Positions 36,087-44,711 of a DNA stretch of 64,000 nucleotides are shown here, one piece after another; position 1 is the first letter of the stretch; each line of letters opens with the position of its first letter. The stretch lies in assembly GCF_016632335.1 (NCBI RefSeq), contig NZ_JAEPBG010000005.1:248001-312000 (forward strand). Reading direction: 5' to 3'. Made by a program: the position numbers and the translations under genes. The stretch is from Noviherbaspirillum pedocola (GTDB taxonomy: Bacteria; Pseudomonadota; Gammaproteobacteria; Burkholderiales; Burkholderiaceae_D). The notes beneath the pieces were generated by a model. That model ran no database searches. It had not been told where the DNA came from and saw nothing but the letters and a program-made list of their open reading frames with translations.

Positions 36087-37706
36087 ATGGACAGCGAAAG
36101 CACGATCGACAACCCGCAGGCGGAAACGTCGTCCGCAGCGTGGCTAGCCGCTACCGGCGCCAGCCTCGACATGCGGCCGATGCAGCTGCCGGAGATGCAG
36201 TCGATGGCGCCAGATTTCGACGTGATTCCGTATGTCGACGCCGCGCGCCGGCAGTGCGTGGCCTTCGCCGCCGGGCCGTGCGCGCTGCTGGTGGTCACCG
36301 CCGATCCGCTCGACCAGCGTAGCCGCGCCTGGGTCGAAGCGCGCACCCGGAACCTGGAGCTGGAACGGCTGGAATGGCGCATGGCCGGCTCCGAGGATCT
36401 CGCCGCCTATCTCGCCGCGGTCGGGCGTACGCTGCGCACCATCGACAGCGTCGGCCTGTCCGACGATAGCAGCGTCGCGGGCAGCGATGCGCTGCAGATC
36501 TCGATGGAGGATATCAGCAGTGAAGACAGCCAGATCGTCCGGCTGGTCAACTCCACCATCTACGATGCACTGCGCGCCAATGCCAGCGACATCCACCTGG
36601 AAAGCCATGCCGGCGGCCTGGCGATCAAATACCGCCTCGACGGCGTGCTGTCGACGATCAAGCGCGTCGAGGGCCGCGAACTCGCCGCGCAGGTACTGTC
36701 GCGCATCAAGGTGCTTTCCGAGCTCGACATCGCCGAGCGCCGCGTCCCACAGGATGGCCGGTTCAAGGTCTCCGCCGAATCGCGCGAGATCGACCTGCGG
36801 GTATCGATCATGCCCAACCTGTTCGGCGAGGATGCGGTGCTGCGGGTACTGGACCGCTATCACTTGTCCGGCACCCGCGCCGCGCTCAGCCTCGAGGTGC
36901 TCGGGTTTTCCGAGGCGGCCAAGGATTTCGTGCGGCGCATGGCGGCCCTGCCCTACGGCCTGTTGCTGGTCACTGGACCGACCGGCAGCGGCAAGACGAC
37001 CACGCTGTATGCAGCGATCAACGAGATCAACGATGGCCTGGACAAGATCATCACCATCGAAGACCCGGTCGAGTACGAGCTGCCCGGCGTGCTGCAGATA
37101 CCGGTCAATGAAAAGAAGGGGCTTACCTTCTCGCGCGGCCTGCGCTCCATCCTGCGCCACGATCCCGACAAGATCATGGTCGGCGAGATCCGCGACCCCG
37201 ATACCGCGCAGATCGCGGTGCAGGCCGCGCTTACCGGCCACCAAGTGTTCACGACGGTCCATGCCAACAACGTGTTCGACGTGATCGGCCGCTTCGCCAA
37301 CATGGGCATCGATTCCTACAGCTTCGTGTCAGCGCTCAACGGCATCCTGGCGCAGCGCCTGGTGCGCATAGCCTGCACGCAGTGCACGCGGCCGAACCGG
37401 CCCGCGCCCGAGCTTCTTGCGCGCTCGGGGCTGGCCGGCGTCGACACGACCGCCTTCCGCTTCGCGCACGGCGCCGGCTGCGCGCACTGCCGCGGCAGCG
37501 GGTACAAGGGTCGGCGCGCGCTCGCCGAAACCCTGCGCATCGATGATGAGATGCGCGACCTGCTGGCCGAGCGCGCCCCACTGTCGAAGATCAAGAGCGT
37601 CGCGCGCGCCGCCGGCCTCGTCAGCCTGCGCCAGGCGGCGCTGGACCTGGTAGCGCAAGGCATCACCACCCTGGAGGAGATCAATCGTGTTACGCCGGTG
37701 GAGTAA
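36087..37706 (+). CDS. gspE: type II secretion ATPase GspE
   Basis: Cytoplasmic hexameric ATPase, 539 residues. Walker A GPTGSGKTTTLYAAI near residue 297, Asp box EDPVEYELPG, Walker B ILRHDPDKIMVGEIRD, His box ALTGHQVFTTVHAN, and a zinc-binding insertion CTQC...CAHC (about residues 430-468). The N-terminal domain (150 residues) is less conserved. It powers GspG polymerisation. Nine bases after gspF; overlaps the next gene by 20 bases. Confidence 0.96.
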   Translation: MDSESTIDNPQAETSSAAWLAATGASLDMRPMQLPEMQSMAPDFDVIPYVDAARRQCVAFAAGPCALLVVTADPLDQRSRAWVEARTRNLELERLEWRMAGSEDLAAYLAAVGRTLRTIDSVGLSDDSSVAGSDALQISMEDISSEDSQIVRLVNSTIYDALRANASDIHLESHAGGLAIKYRLDGVLSTIKRVEGRELAAQVLSRIKVLSELDIAERRVPQDGRFKVSAESREIDLRVSIMPNLFGEDAVLRVLDRYHLSGTRAALSLEVLGFSEAAKDFVRRMAALPYGLLLVTGPTGSGKTTTLYAAINEINDGLDKIITIEDPVEYELPGVLQIPVNEKKGLTFSRGLRSILRHDPDKIMVGEIRDPDTAQIAVQAALTGHQVFTTVHANNVFDVIGRFANMGIDSYSFVSALNGILAQRLVRIACTQCTRPNRPAPELLARSGLAGVDTTAFRFAHGAGCAHCRGSGYKGRRALAETLRIDDEMRDLLAERAPLSKIKSVARAAGLVSLRQAALDLVAQGITTLEEINRVTPVE

Positions 37707-38448
37707 GCCTGCGCGCGCGCGCATTGAAGCGCGGCGCGTGCTGCTATGGACTGCGCATGCGGAACCTGTCGAAGCGGGGATCGGCGCCGTGGACGCCGAC
37801 GATTACGCGCCCGTGACCGAAGCACTCTCGGAGGCACTGGCGCAGATGGCGGCGTCTGTGGCGCGCATGCCGACGAGACTGGAAGTCGAGATCACCGACA
37901 TCCATGTCCACTATGACGTGTTCGATGCCGACGTACGCGCGATCAAGTCGGCTGCCATGTGCGACCTGGCCGCGCGCGCGATGGAGGAGGCGCTTGGCCT
38001 GCCCTCGGGCAGGCTGGTGGCGCGTGCCCGCGCGCAGCGGCGCGGCACCAGCCTTCTTGCCTGCGGCATGCCGGCCACGCTGCTGCGGGCGCTGCGCCAG
38101 GCCTGCGAGGCGCGCGCCGTCGTGCTCGCGCATGCGCGCCCGGCTTTCGCGGATTTCCTGGACCATCATGCGCAGGACATCCACGCAGACGACGCAGTGC
38201 TCGCCAGGCAGGACGGCAGCGAGCTGATGCTAGCGCTGCGCCGCAAGGGTAACTGGCTGGGCTTCTCGCGGGAGCGGCTGGGCGCGGGCGACTGGTCCGA
38301 GTTCAGTCGCCTGTGCAGCGCATTCTGTCTGCGCCTGGGCGCGCCGGACACGGCGCGCATCCCGGTATGGTTAGATGCCGCCCCGCTTGGCGCGATGCCG
38401 GAGGCGGAGCGCGACTGGCACCGGCTGCCGACCTGGAGCCGGGCATGA
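37687..38448 (+). CDS. secretion-cluster protein in the GspL/PilM position
   Basis: Protein of 253 residues starting with GTG inside the end of gspE. No membrane segment is evident. The order gspE-this-PilN-like-PilO-like suggests the cytoplasmic half of a split GspL, the actin-like PilM fold, as in systems where GspL is divided into PilM and PilN. Sequence signature is weak (RNTDIHVHYDVF-type beta pattern ITDIHVHYDVFDAD, GNWLGFSRERLG), so this is positional inference. Confidence 0.6.
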   Translation: MLRRWSKPARARIEARRVLLWTAHAEPVEAGIGAVDADDYAPVTEALSEALAQMAASVARMPTRLEVEITDIHVHYDVFDADVRAIKSAAMCDLAARAMEEALGLPSGRLVARARAQRRGTSLLACGMPATLLRALRQACEARAVVLAHARPAFADFLDHHAQDIHADDAVLARQDGSELMLALRRKGNWLGFSRERLGAGDWSEFSRLCSAFCLRLGAPDTARIPVWLDAAPLGAMPEAERDWHRLPTWSRA

Positions 38449-38972
38449 GCCGCCTCGGCTTCGATTTCGGCGCCGGGCGAGCCGCGCCGCCGCGGCTCGG
38501 CATCGCGCTGCTCGCGGCGGGCATTCTCGCTGCGGGCGCGGCCGCGATGCAGGCGGGGACGGACTATGCCGGCTGGCGCGACGCCGCCGAACGACAGGAG
38601 CAGGCGCTCATCCGCATGCAGACGCCGACGCATGCGCGCATCCCGGCGCCGACCCCGGAGCAGCAGCGCAGCCTGCGCGCTGCCGCGCTGCTCACCGAGT
38701 CGCTGCGCGCGCCGTGGGGCCATCTGCTCGGCGTGATGGAAACCGGCTCGTCCGGCGAAGTCGCCCTATTGTCTGTCGAGCCGTTGCCGGCCGGGCACGA
38801 GCTGCGCGTCACCGGCGAAGCGCGCAACTATGGCGCGATGCTGGATTACCTTGCCTACCTGCAGCGCCAGCCGGAATTGAACCGGGTCGTACTCACCGCC
38901 CACCAGCTGCAGCGGCAGGCGCCGGGCGCGCCGTTGCGCTTCGCGCTGCAGGCGCACTGGGGGCAGCCATGA
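38445..38972 (+). CDS. PilN/GspL-C-terminal-like inner-membrane protein
   Basis: Bitopic protein of 175 residues: short cytoplasmic start, one membrane helix (GIALLAAGILAAGAAAMQAG), then a periplasmic coiled coil and a ferredoxin-like domain (ELRVTGEARNYGAMLDYLAYL). This is the PilN architecture. Start ATGA overlaps the previous stop; end ATGA overlaps the next start. Confidence 0.7.
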   Translation: MSRLGFDFGAGRAAPPRLGIALLAAGILAAGAAAMQAGTDYAGWRDAAERQEQALIRMQTPTHARIPAPTPEQQRSLRAAALLTESLRAPWGHLLGVMETGSSGEVALLSVEPLPAGHELRVTGEARNYGAMLDYLAYLQRQPELNRVVLTAHQLQRQAPGAPLRFALQAHWGQP

Positions 38973-39526
38973 AGGCCTTCGCCTCGCTGGCTCTGACCGC
39001 GCGGCATGAGACGCGGCGCCTACTCGGCGCATCGGGCGCGGCCGGCATCGCTCTGCTCATCGTCGCAATGCTCCTGTCGGGCTATGCGGCACCGGCCTGG
39101 CAGGCGCGGCAGCATGCGCTGCAGAACGAGAGCCTGCGCCTTGCCGAGGAATGGAAAGCCAGGCCGGCGGCTGGTCCCGGGCCGCTGGCGCCTGCCGAGC
39201 AGATCAGGCGATTTCATGACTGGTTTCCGCCGGCCACGCAGACCGTGGATGACCTGCGCCTGGTCGCCGAGCAGGCGCAGGCGCACAAGGTAGCCTTGGA
39301 CAAAGGGGAATACCAGATGCAGCGCGACGCCGGCAATCCGCTGCTCGCATACGACGTGGTGCTGCCGGTCAAGGCCAGCTATCCGGCGCTGCGCGGCTTC
39401 GTCGGTGCGGTGCTGAATGCCGCTCCCCATGCGGCGCTGGCCGAGCTGCGCATGGAGCGGCCCAACGCCCGCAACACCACGCTCGATGCCCGCATCCATT
39501 TCCGTTTCACTTACCGGGATAAATGA
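38969..39526 (+). CDS. PilO/GspM-like inner-membrane protein
   Basis: 185 residues: a membrane helix (GIALLIVAMLLSGYAAPAW), a coiled-coil stretch, then a ferredoxin-like periplasmic domain with YDVVLPVKASYPALRGFV. This fits PilO or GspM, which pairs with PilN/GspL to link the ATPase and platform to the secretin. Coupled by ATGA to the preceding gene; one base separates it from the next start. Confidence 0.7.
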   Translation: MKAFASLALTARHETRRLLGASGAAGIALLIVAMLLSGYAAPAWQARQHALQNESLRLAEEWKARPAAGPGPLAPAEQIRRFHDWFPPATQTVDDLRLVAEQAQAHKVALDKGEYQMQRDAGNPLLAYDVVLPVKASYPALRGFVGAVLNAAPHAALAELRMERPNARNTTLDARIHFRFTYRDK

Positions 39527-39527
39527 C

Positions 39528-40043
39528 ATGGCAATTCCAAGATCCACGACGCGCCATCTGCTCCTGCTGACCCTGCTCTGCGGCGCGGCCTATGGCGCAA
39601 TGCACCGCATCGGGGACGACGGCGGGGTGGCGATGCCAGTACAGCGCGCTTCGCGCGCCCTTGCTGCGACCCCGGAAGCGATGGAAGCACCCGCGGAAAT
39701 CGCGCCGCCACGGCGTGAGGCGTTCGAACAATCGCCGCAGGCGGACCCGTTCGCCGCAACCAGCTGGCTGCCGCCGACGCCACCGTCGCCGCCCCCGGCC
39801 AAGGCGCCGCCGCCGGCGCCGCCTTCCGCGCCCCCGCTGCCGTTCCGCTTCGTCGGCCTGCTCGAAGATCAGGCCAGGCCCACCGCCTTCCTGTCGCGCG
39901 GCGATGCGCTGCACGTGGTGAGCGCGGGCCAGGTCCTCGACGATGTCTATCGCATCGAAAGCGTGACGCCGACCGAGATCGTGATCACCTACTTGCCGCT
40001 GCGCCAGCGCCAGACGCTGCCGGTGTCGGGAGCGTCGTCATGA
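39528..40043 (+). CDS. GspC/PilP-like secretin-connecting protein
   Basis: 171 residues: N-terminal membrane helix (HLLLLTLLCGAAYG), a Pro/Ala-rich linker with alternating PPP runs (residues about 75-105), and a C-terminal homology-region domain PFRFVGLLEDQARPTAFL, with GQVLDDVYRIESVTPTEI. The GspC/PilP HR domain contacts the secretin N0 domain. No PDZ domain, unlike classical GspC. ATGA overlap with the secretin gene. Confidence 0.75.
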   Translation: MAIPRSTTRHLLLLTLLCGAAYGAMHRIGDDGGVAMPVQRASRALAATPEAMEAPAEIAPPRREAFEQSPQADPFAATSWLPPTPPSPPPAKAPPPAPPSAPPLPFRFVGLLEDQARPTAFLSRGDALHVVSAGQVLDDVYRIESVTPTEIVITYLPLRQRQTLPVSGASS

Positions 40044-42589
40044 TGCGGCGCGGGTTGTGGTGCCTGCCCGCACGCCTGGTCGCGCTCCTGTTCTGCTGCC
40101 TGCTCGGCGGCTGCGCCGCCGAGCTCGCCCACCGCGAGAGCGACCAGCTTTTCGCCGAAAACCGCTATGACGAGGGCATGAACAAGCTGCGCGAAGCAAT
40201 GCGCCTCGAGCCGGGCAATGCGCAATTCCGCATCGAGTATCGCCAGCGGCTCACCGAACGCGTCGGCGGCATCATCGCCGACGCCGAAGTGCGGCGCGAG
40301 AAGGGCGATATCGCCGGCGCGCGCGGCGCCTACCAGTCGGCGCTGGCGCTGGACCGCAACAGCGAAGCGGCGCGGCGAGGCCTGGTCAACCTGGACGAAA
40401 ATCTGCGCGACAACAGCATGCTGGACGAAGCCGAGGGCCTGCTTGCCGCAGGCAACTACGACGCGGCGCGCGACATTGCCGGCGCCGTGCGGCGCGCCCA
40501 CCCCGGCAATGCGCGCTCGCAGGAAACGCTGCGCAAGATCGACGCGGGCCTTGAAGCGCGCCGACGGGCGCAGGAAGCGGCGGCGAATGCGCAATCCGTG
40601 CTGCGTCGGCCGGTGACGCTGCAGTTCCGCGACGCCAACCTGCGCATGGTGTTCGAGGCGCTCGCGCGCACCACGGGCCTGAACGTGGTCTTCGACCGCG
40701 ACGTGCGGCCGGACCTGAAGACGACGATCTTCGTCAAGGATGGCTCGGTGGAAGACACGGTGGACCTGATCCTGCTGCAGAACCAGCTCGAGAAGAAAGT
40801 CCTCAATGGCAACACCATGCTGGTCTACCCCGCCACGCAGGCCAAGGAAAAGGAATACCAGGAACTGAAGGTCCGCACCTTCCGCGTCTCCAACGGTGAC
40901 GCGAAGTACATCCAGGGCATGCTGAAGTCGGTGCTGAAGATCAAGGAAGTGCAGATGGACGAGCGCAGCAATACCCTCGTGCTGCGCGACACGCCGGAAG
41001 CGCTGAACGTGGCCGCCAGGGTGATCGCGGCGCATGACGTCGCCGATGCCGAGGTGATGCTCGAGGTGCAGGTGATGGAAGTCTCGCGCGACAGGCTGTC
41101 CAACCTCGGCATCGAATGGCCTTACAGCTTCGGCGTGACGCCGCAGAGCGGCACCACACCCATCACCATCGGCGACCTGAACCGCATCAATCGCGACAAG
41201 CTGTACGTGACCACGCCACTCGGTGTTACCGCCAACTTCCGCCTCGACGACAGCGACGCCAATATCCTGGCCAGTCCGCGCATCCGTGTACGCGACCGGG
41301 AAAAGGCCAAGATCCTGATCGGCGACCGGGTGCCGACCTTCACCAACTCGCTCACGCCGCTGGCCACCGGCGCCTCGGTGGTCACCGGATCGGTGCAGTA
41401 CCTCGACGTCGGCATCAAGCTCGAAGCCGAGCCGCATATCTACGAGGAAGGCGATGTCGGCATCAAGCTGAACCTTGAGGTCAGCAACATCGTCAAGCAG
41501 GTGCAGGTGGAAAGCTCGCTCGCCTACCAGATCGGCACACGCGCCGCGTCCACCAGCCTGCGCCTGCGCGATGGCGAAACCCAGATTCTCGGCGGCCTGA
41601 TCAGCGACACCGACCGCAGCAGCGCCTCGAAGATACCCGGCCTGGGCCAGCTGCCCGTGCTCGGCAGGCTGTTCTCGAACACCACCGGCGACCACATCAA
41701 GACCGAGATCGTGCTGTCGGTCACGCCGCACATCGTGCGCAACCACGGCAGCTTCGACGACAGCTCGGCGGATGCCTGGTCCGGCACCGAGTCGCGGCTG
41801 AAAGACAGGCCGCTGCGCCTGGATCCGATCAACAGCGTGCGCGGCGATGCGCCCAGTTCGGGCACCAGCGTGTCGGCGCCGACCGGCGGCGCTACGCCGG
41901 CGCAGATCGCGGCGACAGCTGCCGGTACACCGGCAATGCGCCCCACGGCCTCTGCCCCGGCGCCCGCGGTTCTCGCTGCGCCCGCTACGTCCACTGCGCC
42001 GGGGGCAACTCCCGCGGTCGCCACTCAGCCGCCCTCGGCATCGGCGCAGGCCATACCCGCGATGCTTCCCGCGAGCCTTGCCCCGACGCAGGCCGCGCCC
42101 GAGGCCGGGGCCGCGGCCGAGGAGCATGCCGCGCCGCCGGCAGCCCCCTCGACCGCGCCGCGATCGGATGCGGGCGGCGGACCGGAGCTCGCCTGGGGCC
42201 CTCCAGTGTCCGCCCGCAAGGGCGACACCTTTTCGGTGAGCATCGATGCGGCGCGCCTGAACGGCGTGTCGTCAGTGCCGCTGATCATCCAGTACGACCC
42301 GGCCATCCTCAGCTTCGTCGACGCAAGCCTCGGCGAGCTCGGCGCGCGCGCGAATGCGGTGAAGAACGATCCGCTGATCAACCAGAACGCCGGACGCATC
42401 AGCGTGACCGTGGACGCGGCCAAGGATGCGGCGCTGTCCGGCTCCGGCGAACTGCTGCGGCTGAGCTTCACCGCCAAGCTGGCCCGGCCTTCGACGCAAC
42501 TCTCCCTGGCCAGGGTCGACCTGAAGGAAGGAGCGACGCTGCGCGCGCTGCCGCGACCGCAGGCACTGACATTGAAGGTGGATCCATGA
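40040..42589 (+). CDS. gspD: type II secretion secretin GspD with C-terminal cohesin-like domain
   Basis: Outer-membrane secretin of 849 residues. Lipoprotein signal (LLFCCLLGGCA), an N-terminal TPR-like region (residues about 35-185), N-domains (RPVTLQFRDANLRMVFEALA and following), the secretin core (SLRLRDGETQILGGLIS, GLGQLPVLGRLFSN, TEIVLSVTPHIVR), a Pro/Ala/Thr-rich linker (about 590-705), and a cohesin-type beta domain (VSARKGDTFSVSIDAAR ... VPLIIQYDPAILSFVDAS). A cohesin domain after a secretin is seen in a subset of type II-like secretins and may lie outside the cell. ATGA at both ends. Confidence 0.93.
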   Translation: MMRRGLWCLPARLVALLFCCLLGGCAAELAHRESDQLFAENRYDEGMNKLREAMRLEPGNAQFRIEYRQRLTERVGGIIADAEVRREKGDIAGARGAYQSALALDRNSEAARRGLVNLDENLRDNSMLDEAEGLLAAGNYDAARDIAGAVRRAHPGNARSQETLRKIDAGLEARRRAQEAAANAQSVLRRPVTLQFRDANLRMVFEALARTTGLNVVFDRDVRPDLKTTIFVKDGSVEDTVDLILLQNQLEKKVLNGNTMLVYPATQAKEKEYQELKVRTFRVSNGDAKYIQGMLKSVLKIKEVQMDERSNTLVLRDTPEALNVAARVIAAHDVADAEVMLEVQVMEVSRDRLSNLGIEWPYSFGVTPQSGTTPITIGDLNRINRDKLYVTTPLGVTANFRLDDSDANILASPRIRVRDREKAKILIGDRVPTFTNSLTPLATGASVVTGSVQYLDVGIKLEAEPHIYEEGDVGIKLNLEVSNIVKQVQVESSLAYQIGTRAASTSLRLRDGETQILGGLISDTDRSSASKIPGLGQLPVLGRLFSNTTGDHIKTEIVLSVTPHIVRNHGSFDDSSADAWSGTESRLKDRPLRLDPINSVRGDAPSSGTSVSAPTGGATPAQIAATAAGTPAMRPTASAPAPAVLAAPATSTAPGATPAVATQPPSASAQAIPAMLPASLAPTQAAPEAGAAAEEHAAPPAAPSTAPRSDAGGGPELAWGPPVSARKGDTFSVSIDAARLNGVSSVPLIIQYDPAILSFVDASLGELGARANAVKNDPLINQNAGRISVTVDAAKDAALSGSGELLRLSFTAKLARPSTQLSLARVDLKEGATLRALPRPQALTLKVDP

Positions 42590-43077
42590 AGCGCGGGCGC
42601 GGCTTCACGCTGATCGAGATGGTGGTGACCACCGCACTGGTCGGATTGCTGGCGCTGCTGTCCCTGCCGCTGTACGAGGTCGTCGCCACGCGCGCCAAGG
42701 AAAGCGAGCTCAGGCAGGCGCTGCGCCAGATCCGCGATGCGCTCGACGCCTACCGGGACGCATCGGCAAGGGGCCTGATCGGCAGGGATGCGGGCGAACC
42801 GGCCGACCCCGGCGCGTCCGGCTATCCGCCTTCGCTGCGGGCGCTGGCGGACGGCGTGCAGAGCGCCGGCAATCCGGACCAGCCGAAGCTCCGTTTTCTG
42901 CGCCGCATCCCGCGCGACCCGTTCGCCGCCGACCCGGGCCAACCTGCCGAAGACACGTGGGCGCTGCGCAGTTATGCCAGCGCGCCCGACGCTCCGCAGC
43001 CGGGCAACGATGTGTATGACGTCATGTCGCGTTCGACCCGCGTCGGTTCGAACGGCATACCTTACCGGGAGTGGTAA
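42586..43077 (+). CDS. type II secretion pseudopilin (GspG/H-like)
   Basis: Pseudopilin of 163 residues with a very short leader: MKRGRGFTLIEMVVTTALVG, cleavage after the second Gly, Phe +1, Glu +5. The middle part (RQIRDALDAYRDASARG) and PRDPF resemble GspG-like minor pseudopilins. Coupled by ATGA to gspD and two bases ahead of the next pseudopilin. Possibly the tip or minor subunit. Confidence 0.88.
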   Translation: MKRGRGFTLIEMVVTTALVGLLALLSLPLYEVVATRAKESELRQALRQIRDALDAYRDASARGLIGRDAGEPADPGASGYPPSLRALADGVQSAGNPDQPKLRFLRRIPRDPFAADPGQPAEDTWALRSYASAPDAPQPGNDVYDVMSRSTRVGSNGIPYREW

Positions 43078-43079
43078 CG

Positions 43080-43439
43080 ATGCATCCTGCGAAACCACGT
43101 GGCGGTTTTACGCTGATCGAGATGGTGATGGTGGTGGCGCTGATCGGGCTGCTGCTATCGATCGCGGTGCCGCGCTATTTCCATACGCTGGACCAGGCGA
43201 AGGCGCAGGTGCAGCAGCAGAACCTGGCGACGCTGCGCGATGCGATCGACAAGTACTTCGGCGACCGCGGTCGCTATCCCGACACCCTGGATGACCTGGT
43301 GAAGCAGCACTACCTGCGCAGCATCCCGGTCGACCCGCTGACGGGCAAACCCGACTGGACGGTGCGTCCGCCCGAAGATACGCAGAAAGGCATGGTGTAT
43401 GACGTCGCAAGCGCGCATGAAGAGCCGAAGCCGCAATGA
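43080..43439 (+). CDS. type II secretion pseudopilin, short
   Basis: Pseudopilin of 119 residues. Prepilin motif GGFTLIEMVMVVALIGLLL, Phe +1, Glu +5, and a GspG-like body LRDAIDKYFGDRGRYPDTLDD, IPVDPLTG. A GTG at 43071 is an alternative start; the ATG at 43080 follows GGGAGTGG. Confidence 0.88.
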   Translation: MHPAKPRGGFTLIEMVMVVALIGLLLSIAVPRYFHTLDQAKAQVQQQNLATLRDAIDKYFGDRGRYPDTLDDLVKQHYLRSIPVDPLTGKPDWTVRPPEDTQKGMVYDVASAHEEPKPQ

Positions 43440-43980
43440 GCGCGGCCTGGCGCTGCTGGCGCTGCTGCTGGGGCTCGCGCTGCTCGGCATCGGGCTTCTG
43501 CGCGAGGCGCAGTCCTGGTCGCTGCTGCGCCAGCGCGAAGCGGAGCGCGAGCTGCTGTGGGTGGGCGAGCAGTACCGCAAGGCGATCGAGCGCTATTACT
43601 GGGCCACTCCCGGCGCGGCCAAGGCGTTTCCGACGCGCCTGGAAGATCTCCTGGAAGACCGTCGGGGCCTGGTGCCGCAGCACCATCTGCGCCGGCTGTA
43701 CCGCGACCCGATCAACGGCGGCGAGTTCACGTCGGTGCAGTCCGGCCTCGACATCATCGGCGTGGCCAGCGCATCCAGTGGCCGGCCGTTCAAGCGCACC
43801 GGCTTCGATGCGCCGGGCTTCGACGACAAGGACAGCTACGCCGAATGGCAATTCGTCTTCCGGCCGCCGCCGCGCGCGCGGGCGACCGCGCCGGCGCAAC
43901 ATTCCCCGCCGCGCGCCCCCCTGGCCGGTGCGGCGCCCTCAACCCATTCCACCCCCTTTTCACTCGGAGCGAAACCATGA
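43417..43980 (+). CDS. pseudopilin-like protein lacking a normal prepilin motif
   Basis: 187 residues. The N-terminus ERGLALLALLLGLALLGIGL is a pilin-like hydrophobic helix after a Gly but without Phe +1 and with no Glu at +5 (an acidic residue at +5 is otherwise the rule except in GspK). The body KAIERYYWATPGAAKAFPTRLEDLLEDRR resembles other type II pseudopilins, with a Pro/Ala-rich end. A GspK-like tip role is possible. Overlaps the previous gene by 23 bases and the next by four (ATGA). Confidence 0.7.
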   Translation: MKSRSRNERGLALLALLLGLALLGIGLLREAQSWSLLRQREAERELLWVGEQYRKAIERYYWATPGAAKAFPTRLEDLLEDRRGLVPQHHLRRLYRDPINGGEFTSVQSGLDIIGVASASSGRPFKRTGFDAPGFDDKDSYAEWQFVFRPPPRARATAPAQHSPPRAPLAGAAPSTHSTPFSLGAKP

Positions 43981-44669
43981 CCTGTCGCGTGCTCGTCGTC
44001 GATGATCACCACCTGCTGCGCTTCGCCCTGCGCACCCTGGTCGGAGGCATGCCGGGCTACGAAGCCGTCGGCGAAGCCTGCGAAGGAAAGGAAGCGGTGC
44101 ACGCCGCATGCGCGCTCAAGCCGGACCTGATTCTGATGGACATCGGCATGCCGGGCATGAACGGCACCGAGGCGACGGTGCAGATACGCCAGCGGCTGCG
44201 TCAGGTGCGCATACTGATGCTGGCCAACGCCCACTCCGAGACCCAGGTGCGCGAAGCGCTGGTCGCCGGCGCGGACGGCTACATCCTGAAGAGCACGACC
44301 AACGAAGAAATGCGCGTCGCGATCCATGCACTGGCCTCCGGAAGGCGCTATCTGCCGCCGGAGATATCGATGCAGATGATCGACAGCTACATCGGTTTCA
44401 GCCGGATGCCGGCCCAGGCGCCGGGTAGCGCCGCGCTGACATCGCGCGAACGCAGCATCCTGAAGCTGGTCGCCGAAGGCAGGACCAACCGCATGGCCGG
44501 CGAGTTTCTCTCGATTTCGGCGAAGACGGTGGAGAAGCACCGCGCCAGCCTGATGCGCAAGCTTGGCCTAAGCAATGCCGCCGAACTGGTGCTGGCCGCG
44601 CTGGACCTTGGCCTGATCGAGAAAGAAGTCACGCCGGCTTACCGCGGGGATGCCCGGCGGGTCGGATGA
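43977..44669 (+). CDS. NarL/LuxR-type response regulator, orphan
   Basis: Transcription factor of 230 residues: receiver domain with acidic pair VVDDHH, phosphoacceptor Asp in LILMDIGMPGMNG, and Lys in YILKSTT, then a LuxR-type HTH (LTSRERSILKLVAEGRTN, SAKTVEKHRASLMRKLGL). Start overlaps the pseudopilin-like gene as ATGA, so its synthesis is tied to the secretion operon. No histidine kinase gene is in the window. It may regulate this cluster. Confidence 0.9.
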   Translation: MTCRVLVVDDHHLLRFALRTLVGGMPGYEAVGEACEGKEAVHAACALKPDLILMDIGMPGMNGTEATVQIRQRLRQVRILMLANAHSETQVREALVAGADGYILKSTTNEEMRVAIHALASGRRYLPPEISMQMIDSYIGFSRMPAQAPGSAALTSRERSILKLVAEGRTNRMAGEFLSISAKTVEKHRASLMRKLGLSNAAELVLAALDLGLIEKEVTPAYRGDARRVG

Positions 44670-44679
44670 CCGGGCGCGG

Positions 44680-44698
44680 CCGGCCCGGCGGGCCGGCG
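44680..44698. terminator. GC hairpin between the converging operons
   Basis: GCCGGCCC-GGC-GGGCCGGC, a perfect 8-bp stem between the response regulator stop (44669) and the cytochrome stop (44712). No T-tract on either side, so termination would need Rho or a different mechanism. Confidence 0.4.
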
Positions 44699-44711
44699 CG
44701 GCGCGACACGC

